Of a DNA stretch of 64,000 nucleotides, positions 18,448-29,000 are shown one piece after another (positions within the stretch are counted from its first letter, which is position 1; each line of letters starts with the position of its first letter). Source of the DNA: Methylocystis sp. Its GTDB lineage: Bacteria > Pseudomonadota > Alphaproteobacteria > Rhizobiales > Beijerinckiaceae. Location: NCBI GenBank assembly GCA_022843405.1, contig JALHNQ010000011.1, positions 1 to 64,000 of the forward strand. The letters run 5' to 3'. The position numbers were made by a program, and so were the translations under genes. Below the pieces are notes generated by a model. That model was not told the DNA's origin. It worked only from the letters and a program-made list of their open reading frames with translations, and did not search any database.

Positions 18448-21400
18448 ATGAAGGAACAAGGCGTCCCTGCTCGGCGTGACCGGGAAACCCAGACGGCATT
18501 GACCGCGAATAACGACATTCGCCAGAAGCCGTCTGCGGGAGGCGGCGATCGCTATAGCTTCAAGATCCAAGGCCTGGATTGCGCCGAGGAAGTGGCGGTC
18601 TTGCGCGGCGAGATCGGCCCACTCGTCGGCGGCGAGGATAATCTCGCGTTCGACGTCTTGAGCGGCCGTATGACCGTGTTGGACAGCGCCCCGCCCGTCT
18701 CGACTGATGAGATTATCAATGCTGTCCGCCGTACCGGCATGACCTCTAAGGAATGGCGTCGTGAGGAGAAGGAGTCATCGGAAGCCGGCGATCGGCGCCG
18801 TCGCCAGCAAGTTTGGTTCACCAGCCTGAGTGGACTGTCGGTGGCGGCGGGATTTGCCATTCATGTCTGGCTTGCTGGCGGTTTCGGCGAAGGCCTGCGG
18901 CTTCTGGCTGGTCACGACGAGCGGGCCGTTCCTCTGCCGGAGATGATCGCCTACGCATCCGCGGTCGCCTTCGGTATTCGTTTCGTTATCGTCAAGGCTT
19001 GGTCTGCGATACGTGGCCTGCGGGCCGACATGAATCTCCTGATGGTGGTCGCCGTCGCTGGCGCCATCGCGATTGACCAGTGGTTCGAGGCCGCGACCGT
19101 ATCGTTCCTCTTCGCACTCTCGCTGACGCTGGAGAGTTGGAGCGTGGCGCGCGCGCGCCGCGCCATTGCCGCCCTTCTCGATCTCGCGCCGCCGACAGTC
19201 AGGCTTGTGCGCGCCGATCGATCGGAGGCGGACGTATCGGTAGCCGAAATTAACCCCGGCGACTGCTTTATCGTTCGCGCCGGCGAGCGCATCGCGCTGG
19301 ACGGACGCGTCGCGGCAGGCAGCAGCTCCGTCAACCAGGCGCCCATCACCGGCGAGAGCGTCCCGGTCGAAAAGGCGCCCGGCGCTGAAGTTTTCGCGGG
19401 CACAGTCAACGGTGACGGCACGCTGACTGTGGAGGCCACCAAGGCGGCCGAGAACACGATGCTCGCCCGCATCATTCGCCTCGTCGAAGAAGCGCATGCG
19501 GGACGCGCTCCTTCGGAGCAATGGGTGGAACGTTTCGCGCGCGTCTATACGCCGACGGTGATGGTTCTCGCGATTCTGGTTTTCCTAGGGCCGCCGCTGG
19601 CGCTCGGCGGAGCATGGGACGACTGGTTCTATCGCGCACTCGTCCTGCTCGTGATCGCCTGCCCATGCGCGTTAGTCATCTCGACACCCGTGTCGATCGT
19701 CGCGGCGTTGGCCTCGTCAGCCCGGGCAGGCGTGCTGGTCAAAGGCGGCGCCTATGTCGAACTTCCGGCTCGTCTCAAAGCAATCGCCATGGACAAGACC
19801 GGCACCATCACGCGCGGCGAACCCGAGGTGGTGCGCGTCGTGCCATTCGGCAACCACACGGAGGCCGAACTCTTGGCCCGTGCTGTAGCGCTCGAAGCCA
19901 GATCCACGCACCCGCTTGCGCGCGCCATTCTTCGTTATGCCAAAGAGCAGGGGATTGCCCCGGCGCCGGCCACAGACGTGCAAGCACTCAGAGGAAAGGG
20001 GCTCACCGGAACCTTTGACGGCGAACCATTCTGGCTCGGCTCCCATCGTTACGTCGTCGAGCGCGGCCAGAATACCCTCGAGTCCGCGGAACAAACTGAA
20101 GCATTAGAGGCGGATGGCAAGACGGTCATCGCTGTCGGCAATCCTCGACATATCTGCGGCCTCATCGCCGTTGCCGACACGATACGACCCGAAGCACGCG
20201 CCATCGTGCAGCAGCTGCACGCCGTCGGGATCGCGCACGTCGTTATGCTGACGGGCGACAATCGGGTCACTGCTGAATCTATCGCGCGTATGGTTGGTAT
20301 GGACGAGGTGTACGCCGAGCTGTTGCCTGAGGACAAGGTCAAGAAAGTCGAAGAGCTCGTCGGCCGCTACGGTACAGTTGCCATGGTAGGCGATGGCGTG
20401 AATGACGCACCAGCGTTGGCGCGCGCTAACTTAGGAATCGCCATGGGCGCAATCGGCTCTGATGCCGCAATTGAAACGGCCGATATCGCGCTAATGACCG
20501 ATGATATTGCGAAGTTGCCCTGGCTAGTGCGTCACGCCAAACGGACACTCGCTATCATCCGTCAGAACATCGTGTTCTCGCTCGGCGTCAAGGCGATCTT
20601 CATGGCGCTCACTCTTGGGGGGTTCGCCACCTTATGGGGCGCGATCGCCGCCGATGTCGGCGCCTCGCTCGTCGTGGTCACAAACGCGCTGCGCCTCTTG
20701 CGACCCCGCGATGTGAAAACGGAAGCAGAACCAATTGCCGAGCGATCCCATCCAATCGTTCAGAGTCGAAGAGGCGTTGCGTGGACCGTGTTGGCGGCCG
20801 TGGTGGCGATTTCGTTCGGCGCAATCTTCGTCGCCTACGCGCCGAATTTCCTCCCCCCTGAGCCGAAGCCGGTAGAGAAAACGGAGCCGGCTTCGCCGGA
20901 ACAGGCGGCGCCCATGCCGTCTGTCGTCCCTATGCCGCCTAAAGAAATGGCCGGAGAACGCGAGGCGACAACGAAACCGACGGCCGCCACTCCTGACGAC
21001 TACTTCAAAAAGAATCTGCCGAATGGCTCGGAATTGAACATTCCGAAGTCCGGCGTCGAAGCGAAATTACTTGCGTTCATCGAGAATAGGGCGAAGCCGG
21101 AAAAGGTTGGCTGGTTCGATTTCGACCGTGTGACATTCGAGACGGGCAAGACGAAACCACTGCCGTCTGCGGACGAGCAACTGCACAATGTCGCCAAAAT
21201 ACTCGTCGCCTATCCGAATGTAAGGGCGATCATTGGCGGCCACACCGATAGTCTCGGCAATGCGGGCGCGACTAAGAGGCTGTCACAAGCACGCGCCATC
21301 TTCGTTCTGCGCGAACTGAGTCGTATGGGCGTCGACGCTTCACGCATTCGGGCGAAGGGCTATGGCGGAGACCATCCTGTCGCAACCAACGACACCAAAG

Positions 21401-21450
21401 AAGGGCGAGCGAAAAATCGCCGGATTTCCTTGGGCGTGATCCGAAAATAG
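18448..21450 (+). CDS. P1B-type heavy-metal ATPase (ZntA/CadA-like) fused to an extra TM + linker + C-terminal OmpA-like domain
   Basis: ACPCALVISTPVS, DKTGTITRG, VGDGVNDAPALARANLGIAMG; then VAWTVLAAVVAISFGAIFVAYAP, Pro-rich linker, and FDFDRVTFETGKTKPLPSADEQLHNVAKIL...GHTDSLGNAGATKRLSQARA...KGYGGDHPVATNDTKEGRAKNRRISL. Confidence 0.93.
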   Translation: MKEQGVPARRDRETQTALTANNDIRQKPSAGGGDRYSFKIQGLDCAEEVAVLRGEIGPLVGGEDNLAFDVLSGRMTVLDSAPPVSTDEIINAVRRTGMTSKEWRREEKESSEAGDRRRRQQVWFTSLSGLSVAAGFAIHVWLAGGFGEGLRLLAGHDERAVPLPEMIAYASAVAFGIRFVIVKAWSAIRGLRADMNLLMVVAVAGAIAIDQWFEAATVSFLFALSLTLESWSVARARRAIAALLDLAPPTVRLVRADRSEADVSVAEINPGDCFIVRAGERIALDGRVAAGSSSVNQAPITGESVPVEKAPGAEVFAGTVNGDGTLTVEATKAAENTMLARIIRLVEEAHAGRAPSEQWVERFARVYTPTVMVLAILVFLGPPLALGGAWDDWFYRALVLLVIACPCALVISTPVSIVAALASSARAGVLVKGGAYVELPARLKAIAMDKTGTITRGEPEVVRVVPFGNHTEAELLARAVALEARSTHPLARAILRYAKEQGIAPAPATDVQALRGKGLTGTFDGEPFWLGSHRYVVERGQNTLESAEQTEALEADGKTVIAVGNPRHICGLIAVADTIRPEARAIVQQLHAVGIAHVVMLTGDNRVTAESIARMVGMDEVYAELLPEDKVKKVEELVGRYGTVAMVGDGVNDAPALARANLGIAMGAIGSDAAIETADIALMTDDIAKLPWLVRHAKRTLAIIRQNIVFSLGVKAIFMALTLGGFATLWGAIAADVGASLVVVTNALRLLRPRDVKTEAEPIAERSHPIVQSRRGVAWTVLAAVVAISFGAIFVAYAPNFLPPEPKPVEKTEPASPEQAAPMPSVVPMPPKEMAGEREATTKPTAATPDDYFKKNLPNGSELNIPKSGVEAKLLAFIENRAKPEKVGWFDFDRVTFETGKTKPLPSADEQLHNVAKILVAYPNVRAIIGGHTDSLGNAGATKRLSQARAIFVLRELSRMGVDASRIRAKGYGGDHPVATNDTKEGRAKNRRISLGVIRK

Positions 21451-21504
21451 CTGCTCCAAGAAAAGAGATGTTTCCAGCTTCGCGCAATCGAGAAAATCGC
21501 GGCG

Positions 21505-21785
21505 GTAGCGCGTCGTCAGCTACGGGAAGGTCGCTATGGTGTGACGGTGCGAATCAGGCGCCCGCGTTTGCCCGCGCCTGATTTAGGAATTGCCATGGCG
21601 CAATCTGCTCCGACGCCGCAATAGAAGGGGCTGACGCCGCGCTGTTGATGAACGACATTTCCGAGTCGCCTTGGCTGGCGACCCAGTCCAAACGGCATCA
21701 TCCGCTATAACAACGTGTTCTCGCGCGGCGCCAAGACGATCTTCATTGCGTTAACCCTTGCCGGCTTCGCCACTTTGTGAGGCTC
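21505..21785 (+). pseudogene. Fossil of a second P-type ATPase gene (hinge to TM region)
   Basis: Nucleotide resemblance to 20365-20640, e.g. ttaggaattgccatggcgcaatctgctccgacgccgcaatagaa vs ttaggaatcgccatgggcgcaatcggctctgatgccgcaattgaa; frame broken. Confidence 0.75.
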
Positions 21786-21932
21786 GATCTCGACCAGTTG
21801 CGTCCCGAACATCGCGGCGTCGATCGAGTGGCGCCCACAGTCGGGGCTCGACCTGGGAGCGGAGATCCTCCGCTCGATCGAGGCTAAGCGATGTGTTTGG
21901 GAGTGGAGGCGTGCGGCCAAATCAGCCGCGCG

Positions 21933-23318
21933 TCAATGTCTCGAGGCATTCTCGGCTCGTCTTGCGCGCCCACATAAAGTGACCACCACTTGAAACCCCT
22001 GTGGAGCGCAAGCTCCAAAATGCATCTGGCCGCCATAGGCTTCGACGATGTCGGCCGCAATAGAGAGACCGAGCCCCGAACCTTCGGTGGCTTCGTCGAG
22101 CCTGACGCCTCGCTGCCCGAGTTTGGCGATTTGATCCACCGAAACTCCGGGACCGTCGTCTTCGATGACGATGCGCAAGCCGTTTTCGCCCTCTGCGGCG
22201 ATGCGAACCTCGGTGTTCGACCATTTGACAGCATTGTCGAGGAGAACGCCAAGCAGCTCGGTCGCGTCCTCTGGGGAAATGTAAGCTACTGCTTCCGTCG
22301 AGACCTCGATGCGCCAGGAGATCCTCGATCCCTTTGGACTGCGCGAGAGCGTCCTGATGACACTTTCGATTACGTTGCGGATTGCAATCCCTTCCTTGGC
22401 CATCCCGGGGGCAAATTGCAAGCGCGCCCTGGAAAGCTCATGGTTGATGAGGCGACGCATGCCGAATGCGAGGTCTTGCAGTTCGTCAGCGATCTCCGTC
22501 TCGCCTTTTCGCCGCAACCTTTCTGCGTCTGTTGCCAAGACTGTCAGCGGCGTCTTGAGGCCATGCGCTAAATCGGCCGCGCGGGCTTTTGCGCTTTCGA
22601 TGGCCTTGGCTTTGGCGTCGAGAAGAGAATTGACTTCGGCGACGAGAGGCATGATTTCTTCCGGCTCGTCGACAGCGATAGCCTTCTGCTCGCCGGCGCG
22701 AACGGCGTTTACGCTTCGACGCAGAGCTTCCAGCGGTCTGAGCCCAATAGCAATCTGTCCCCAGGCTGCAACCAGCAGAACCACGGCCAGGATTGCAAGA
22801 GACAGGCCGACGTCGCCGGAGAATTCGCGACGCGCTTCGACGATCTCTTTGCGATCGAGCGCCGCCGTCATCCGTAACCGCCGCGTGGCGCCGCCGACCG
22901 TGTAAATCACCCGGCGCTCGCTGACGAATAGCGTTTCGCCGCTCGGTCCGGGCAAATCGTGATGGTGCACGACCCCAGGCTCCAAGACATCCTGGGGGAG
23001 GTCGATGACGTGATCCCACAGCGAGCGCGACCGCAGCTTGACGCCGCTGGCGTCATCAACGATCTGCCAATAGAGGCCGCTCAATGGCTGATCAAAGCGC
23101 GGATCGGCCAACGGTCGATTGAGCTGAAGCGAACCATCGGAAATTACAGAAACGTTCGCCGCAAGCTGTCGGACATAAGTATCGAGTTCGATCCCGATGC
23201 GACGGACCACGTAACGCTCAAAGACGCTAACCAGCCCCGTGCCGGCAACAAAAAGGGCGATAATCAGCGATATGGCCGCCGCAACAAAGAGACGCAGCCG
23301 TAAGGACTTGGCGCTCAT
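21933..23318 (-). CDS. Two-component sensor histidine kinase
   Basis: DLAHGLKTPLTVLATDAERL (H box), LLGVLLDNAVKWS (N box), EDDGPGVSVDQ, GSGLGLSIA. Confidence 0.9.
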   Translation of the reverse strand: MSAKSLRLRLFVAAAISLIIALFVAGTGLVSVFERYVVRRIGIELDTYVRQLAANVSVISDGSLQLNRPLADPRFDQPLSGLYWQIVDDASGVKLRSRSLWDHVIDLPQDVLEPGVVHHHDLPGPSGETLFVSERRVIYTVGGATRRLRMTAALDRKEIVEARREFSGDVGLSLAILAVVLLVAAWGQIAIGLRPLEALRRSVNAVRAGEQKAIAVDEPEEIMPLVAEVNSLLDAKAKAIESAKARAADLAHGLKTPLTVLATDAERLRRKGETEIADELQDLAFGMRRLINHELSRARLQFAPGMAKEGIAIRNVIESVIRTLSRSPKGSRISWRIEVSTEAVAYISPEDATELLGVLLDNAVKWSNTEVRIAAEGENGLRIVIEDDGPGVSVDQIAKLGQRGVRLDEATEGSGLGLSIAADIVEAYGGQMHFGACAPQGFQVVVTLCGRARRAENASRH

Positions 23319-23977
23319 CCGTCCCTGCCAATGAAGTAGCCGAATCCGCGGCGTGTTTCGATACAGTCGAGGCCAATTTTCTTGCGTACGCGCCCAATAA
23401 GAACTTCGATTGCGTTGCTGTCCTTGTCAAAATCATGAGAAAAGAGTTGTTCTAGGAGCTCGGAATGCGGCACGACTCGGCCAGAATGGTGCATCAAATA
23501 ACTAAGCAGCCGATATTCTTGCGGGGTGAGATTGATAGGTGCGCCGTCGCGCGTCACTCGCATTTGCCGAGTGTCGAGGCTCAAAGCGCCAATCGTAATA
23601 ATCGGCGCGGAAAGTCCTGCCGATCGACGCACAATGGCGCGAAGACGCGCCAGCAATTCCTCCATTTTGAAAGGTTTGGGCAAATAATCGTCGGCGCCGC
23701 AATTGATGCCTTCCACCCTTTCCATCCAGGTATCTCGCGAGGTGAGGATGAGGATGGGCATGGCGCGGCCGTTGGCGCGCCATCTCTTCAATATCGAGAG
23801 GCCATCCATGCGGGGTAGGCCGAGATCGAGAATGACCGCCGCGTAGTCCTCGGTATCGCCTTTGAACCAAGCTTCTTCTCCATCGCATTCGCGGTCGATC
23901 AAATAGCCTGCATCGGTGAGCGCCTCCTCGACGTTGCGGGCGATCCTATCGTCATCTTCCACCAGCAGAATACGCAT
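23315..23977 (-). CDS. OmpR-family response regulator
   Basis: MRILLVEDDDRIARNVEEALTDAGY; VILDLGLPRMDGL; winged-helix C-term. Confidence 0.92.
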   Translation of the reverse strand: MRILLVEDDDRIARNVEEALTDAGYLIDRECDGEEAWFKGDTEDYAAVILDLGLPRMDGLSILKRWRANGRAMPILILTSRDTWMERVEGINCGADDYLPKPFKMEELLARLRAIVRRSAGLSAPIITIGALSLDTRQMRVTRDGAPINLTPQEYRLLSYLMHHSGRVVPHSELLEQLFSHDFDKDSNAIEVLIGRVRKKIGLDCIETRRGFGYFIGRDG

Positions 23978-24318
23978 TATTTGCCTCTGGTTTCGAGAAC
24001 CTTGGCCGTTCGTGCGTCGACAAGTACCTCGATCATGGAATTTCCAGGCGCAATAATCTTGATTTGGTATAGCCAAGTTTCGCGCTCTCGCTCCAGCTCA
24101 ATACCAACGATTTCGCCATGAATTGTCTTGCGCACCTCCGACAGCACGGTTTCCAGCGGCAAAATTTCGCCACGCTCGAGCGCCCCGAGCGCGACGTCGT
24201 GATCATCGCGGCGCTTGCCGATCTCATTGCCGAACGTGACGCTCGCGGCAAGGCTAGCGGAAAGCGCGAAGACCACGCCGACAGACGTTCCTCGAAAATT
24301 TTTGCGCATGAGCGACAT
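23977..24318 (-). CDS. PepSY-domain periplasmic protein, co-transcribed with the two-component genes
   Basis: Signal peptide; LPLETVLSEVRKTIHGEIVGIELERERETWLYQIKI...VLVDARTAKVLETRGK. Confidence 0.8.
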   Translation of the reverse strand: MSLMRKNFRGTSVGVVFALSASLAASVTFGNEIGKRRDDHDVALGALERGEILPLETVLSEVRKTIHGEIVGIELERERETWLYQIKIIAPGNSMIEVLVDARTAKVLETRGK

Positions 24319-24739
24319 ATCCGCGACTGTTGCTGTCAAATCGCTAACAAGCTCGGATAGCAAATCGACAGGCGCGAGTTGTTACTGTCGCCCCGTCGCC
24401 CTGGATATTCTGGGCCCGCCAATCAACAGAAGATTACAACAATGCTTCACATCCTGAAAATATTGGGCTTTGTCGCGACTTCGGCACGGGCCCCTTTGCA
24501 CTCGTCGGTGAAAATCACCCCCGCGAAAATGGTCATTGCGGTGATGCGGCGCGCACAAATGGCTACCTGAAGCCGCGATCAAGGCCAGAATGGACGACTT
24601 AGGATATGACGCGCGCAAGACTTGCATATCGCATGAGGATTGTTCGGGCTTCGGCGCATCGGCATTTTCCGACTGACGCCGACGCTCTCTCAAATTATTC
24701 AAACCCCTTTGCTTTCGCATCTGAAGGCAGGTTGGGGAC

Positions 24740-26029
24740 ATGCACATGACAAAACCAAACGGCGATGAGGCTACGGGGCTCCAGTCCGACGCCTTCGCCA
24801 CGCGTCTGCGGAAAAGCACTGCGAAACTGTCGTCTCGCACGTTCCTGCTCGTTATTATCATCATTGCAAGCGCCGTGATCGGTTCATGGTTCCCGCAAAT
24901 ATCGGCGCCACTACGATTCTTATTCTCGTCCAAGACAGAAGTCGTGCAACCGGCGGAGCAGCAGAGCGCTGAAGGCCTCGTCAAGCTTACACTTGAGCAG
25001 ATCGAAGCGGCCAAGATCGAGACGGCGCCGGCCGGTCCCGGAACGCTCACGAAACGCCTTGTGGCTCCCGCTTCCGTGACGCCCGATCCCGACCGAATCG
25101 GCCGCGTCGCCGCGAAGGTGGCGGGCACAATCGCCGAATTGCGCAAGAGGCTCGGCGACAATGTCGCCTTGAACGAGGTGATCGCCGTTATCGACAGCCG
25201 CGAGGTGGCCGACGCCAAGAGCGGCTATCTCGCCGCCGCCGTGCAATATGATTTGCAGAACCAGCTCTTCCTGCGCGAGAAAGGCCTGTTCGACAAGAAG
25301 ATCACCGCGGAGCAGTTATTCCTCAAGGCCAAGACGAGTTTCGCCGAGGCCAAGCTGCGCCTCGATCTCGCGCGGCAAAAGCTCGCCGCGCTCGATCTCT
25401 CCGAATCGGAAATCACCAATCTTTCGTCACAGCCGATCTCCAGCCTGCGGCGCAAGGAAATCCGCGCGCCGATCGCCGGCCGAGTCATCGAGCGACTCGT
25501 CAGCCTGGGCCAGCCGGTGGGCGGCGAGGGGCAAGCGAAGGAGCTCTATGTGCTCTCAGATCTCTCGGTCGTGCAGGCGGATATTTCCGTTCCGATCAGT
25601 GATCTCGCCGCCATACGCGAAGGGCAGCTCGTCCTGTTAAAAACGCCGGACGAGCGCGTCTTCGAGGGGAAGGTCGTCGTCGTCAACGCCATGATCACGC
25701 AGGAGACGCGCTCAGGCCATGTGATCGCCAGTTTCGGCAATCCCGATTTCGCCCTGCATCCGGGCGTTCTGCTCAACGCCGAAATCGCGCTGGCGCGGAC
25801 GCCCGTGAAGGTCAGAATTCCGCGCGCGGCGATGCAGATGATCGACAATGAGCCGACCGTCTTCGTGCGCGCGCCAGACGGCTTTGTGAAACGGAAGATC
25901 GTCATTGGCGCGACCGACGACGTGTCGGTCGAGGTGACGGCGGGATTATCGCCGGGCGAGGCGATCGCCGTTTCCAACACATTCGTGCTCAAGGCCGAGT
26001 CAGGTAAGAGCAACATTCCGGAAGAGTGA
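24740..26029 (+). CDS. RND efflux periplasmic adaptor (CusB/CzcB-like)
   Basis: VTPDPDRIGRVAAKVAGTIAELRKRLGDNV...IRAPIAGRVIERLVSLGQPV. Confidence 0.88.
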   Translation: MHMTKPNGDEATGLQSDAFATRLRKSTAKLSSRTFLLVIIIIASAVIGSWFPQISAPLRFLFSSKTEVVQPAEQQSAEGLVKLTLEQIEAAKIETAPAGPGTLTKRLVAPASVTPDPDRIGRVAAKVAGTIAELRKRLGDNVALNEVIAVIDSREVADAKSGYLAAAVQYDLQNQLFLREKGLFDKKITAEQLFLKAKTSFAEAKLRLDLARQKLAALDLSESEITNLSSQPISSLRRKEIRAPIAGRVIERLVSLGQPVGGEGQAKELYVLSDLSVVQADISVPISDLAAIREGQLVLLKTPDERVFEGKVVVVNAMITQETRSGHVIASFGNPDFALHPGVLLNAEIALARTPVKVRIPRAAMQMIDNEPTVFVRAPDGFVKRKIVIGATDDVSVEVTAGLSPGEAIAVSNTFVLKAESGKSNIPEE

Positions 26030-26041
26030 AGACGCCGGCCC

Positions 26042-29000
26042 ATGATGAAGCGGATCATCGCCTTTTCGGTCCATCAGCGCTGGCTGATCGTGCTGCTCGT
26101 GGCCTTGGCCGGCGCGTTCGGCGCATGGTCCATGACGCGTCTGCCGATCGACGCCGTCCCCGACATCACCAACGTTCAGGTACAGGTCAACGCGCTGGCG
26201 CCGGCGCTTTCCCCCATTGAGATGGAGAAACAGGTCGCCTATCCGATCGAGAACGCGCTCGCCGGCATTCCCGGGCTCGAATATACGCGCTCGCTGTCGC
26301 GCAACGGCTTTGCGCAGGTGACGGCGGTGTTCGGCGACGGGATCGACATTTATTTCGCGCGGCAGCAGATCAATGAGCGGCTGACGCAGGTGAAGGAGGA
26401 TTTTCCGCCGCGGGTCGAGGTCCGCATGGGGCCGATCGCCACTGGCCTCTCCGAAATCTATATGTGGGTCGTTAGCTATAAGAAAAACGGCGGCGGCGCC
26501 CTGCCGCTGGACGGCGAGCCGGGCTGGCAGCGGGACGGAAGCTATCTGACGCCCGAGGGTGCACTGCTGCGCACCGACCTGGAAAAAACCGCCTATCTGC
26601 GCACGGTGCAGGACTGGATCATCAGGCCGCAACTGCGCACCGTACCGGGCGTCGCCGGCGTCGACTCGCTCGGCGGCTACGTCAAGCAATATCATGTGCA
26701 GCCCGATCCTGCGAAACTCATGGCGCTCGGCCTCTCCTTCGGCGACCTGGCCGCCGTCATAGAGCGCAACAATGTCAGCCGCGGCGCCGGCTATGTCGAA
26801 CGCAATGGCGATGGGCTCGTCGTCAGAAGCGGCGGGCGGCTAGAGACGATCGACGACATCCGCAATGTGGTGGCGACGACGCGCAGCGGCGTGCCGGTGA
26901 AGATCGGCGAGATCGCCACGGTCGGCATCGGCCGCGAATTGCGCATGGGCAGCGCCAGCATGAACGGCGAAGAAATCGTCAGCGGCTCCGCGTTCATGCT
27001 GATCGGCGCCAACAGCCGCACCGTGTCGGCCGCGGTCGACCAGAAGATGAAGGAGATCTCCAAATCATTGCCGGCGGGGATCGAAGCGCGCACCGTGCTC
27101 AATCGTACCGTCCTGGTTGACGCGACGATCTGGACGGTCGCCAAGAATCTTTCCGAAGGCGCGGCTTTGGTCATTCTCGTGCTTTTCCTGCTGCTCGGCA
27201 ATTTCCGCGCGGCGTTCATCACGGCGCTCGTCATTCCTGTCACCATGCTGTTGCTGGCGATTGGAATGCTCTACGGCAAAATCAGCGCCAATCTGATGAG
27301 TCTTGGCGCCCTCGACTTCGGCCTCATCGCCGACGGCGCGATCATCGTCGTCGAGAACTGCCTGCGCCATCTCGCCGAGCGCCAGCATTTCCTCGGCCGC
27401 GACTTGTTGCGGGAGGAGCGGCTGGACACGATCGTCGAATCCGCCGTCGAGATGCGAAAACCCACGGTCTACGGCCAGGCGATCATCATCCTCGTCTATT
27501 TCCCGGTGCTCACCTTCACGGGGGTCGAGGGCAAAATGTTCCACCCCATGGCGATGACGGTCATCATCGCCTTGGCGTGCGAGTTCGTTCTTTCGCTCAC
27601 TTTCTTTCCGGCGATGATCGCGATTTTTGTTTCGGGTCCCGTGCAGGAAAAGGAGAACGCGATCGTCGCGGCGATGAAGCGCGTCTATCGGCCTTTGCTC
27701 ATGTGGGCGAATGACGCTCCGGCGAAGACGATTGCGATTGGAGCCGGCGTGTTCGCGCTCGCGATTCTGCTGTTCTTGAGTATGGGCGAGGAGTTCATCC
27801 CGACGCTCGACGAGCAGAACATTCTCATGCAAGCCAATCGCATTCCGAGTGCGTCCCTGACCCAGTCCCAGGCCATGCAGTTCCAGGTCGAGAACGTTGT
27901 TCGCGCCGTCCCGGAAGTCGCTTATGTCTTCTCCAAGACCGGAACCTCCGACGTGGCGACCGATCCGATGCCGCCCAATTTGGCCGACACTTTCATTATG
28001 CTCAAACCTCGGAGCGAATGGTCCGATCCATATTTGCCGAAGCCGGCCCTTATTAGCGCCATTCAGCGGCAGGTCGATCGGCTTGCCGGCAATGTTTATG
28101 ATTTCAGTCAACCCATTCAGGTTCGGTTCAACGAATTGCTGGCCGGCGTGCGCGGCGACGTCGCCGTCAAAGTGTTCGGCGAAGACTTCGACGCGATGCT
28201 CAAGGCCGCCAATCACATCGCCGCCATCCTGCGGGGCGTGCCCGGCGCGGAGGACGTGAAGGTGGAGCAGGTCGAGGGCCTGCCGCTGCTCGATATCAAG
28301 ATCGACAAGGGCGCCATCGCGCGGCTGGGCCTCTCCCTCGCCTCGGTGCAGGATGTAATCGGCGCGGCGATCGGCGGCCAGCGGGCGGGCGTCATATTCG
28401 AGGGCGACCGCCGATTTCCGATTTTCGTGCGACTGGGCGACAATCTGCGCGAAGATACGGGAGCGCTCGAGACCCTTCCGGTGTCGCTGCCCTCTAGCGG
28501 CGCCACGCCCGGTCCGGTGATTCAACTTAAGCAGGTCGCGAGATTTTCGATCGTCGAGGGGCAGAATCAGATTTCGCGCGAGAATGGCAAGCGCCGCGTC
28601 GTGGTAAGCGCCAATGTGCGCGGTCGCGACATCGCCTCGGTCGTCGCCGAGGCACAGGCGAAGGTCGAGGCGAAGGTCGCGATTCCGCCGGGCTATTGGA
28701 TCACCTGGGGCGGGCAGTTCGAAAACCTGATGGCCGCGCGCGCGCGTCTGATGCTCGTCGTGCCGGTGTGTTTCTTCATGATCTTCCTGCTGCTCTATTC
28801 GGCGCTCAGCGGTGCGCGCGGCGCGCTGCTGGTGTTTTCTGCCGTGCCTTTGGCGCTTTCGGGCGGCGTCGCCGCCTTGTGGCTGCGCGGCATGCCGATG
28901 TCGGTGTCGGCCGCCGTCGGGTTCATCGCGCTCTCCGGCGTCGCCGTTCTCAACGGGCTGGTGATGCTCACCTATATTCGCCAACTCCTCAACGCAGGCC

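Noticed and set aside
18775-19521. 248-aa minus-strand ORF opposite the P-type ATPase
   Set aside because: Antisense shadow with no recognisable motif
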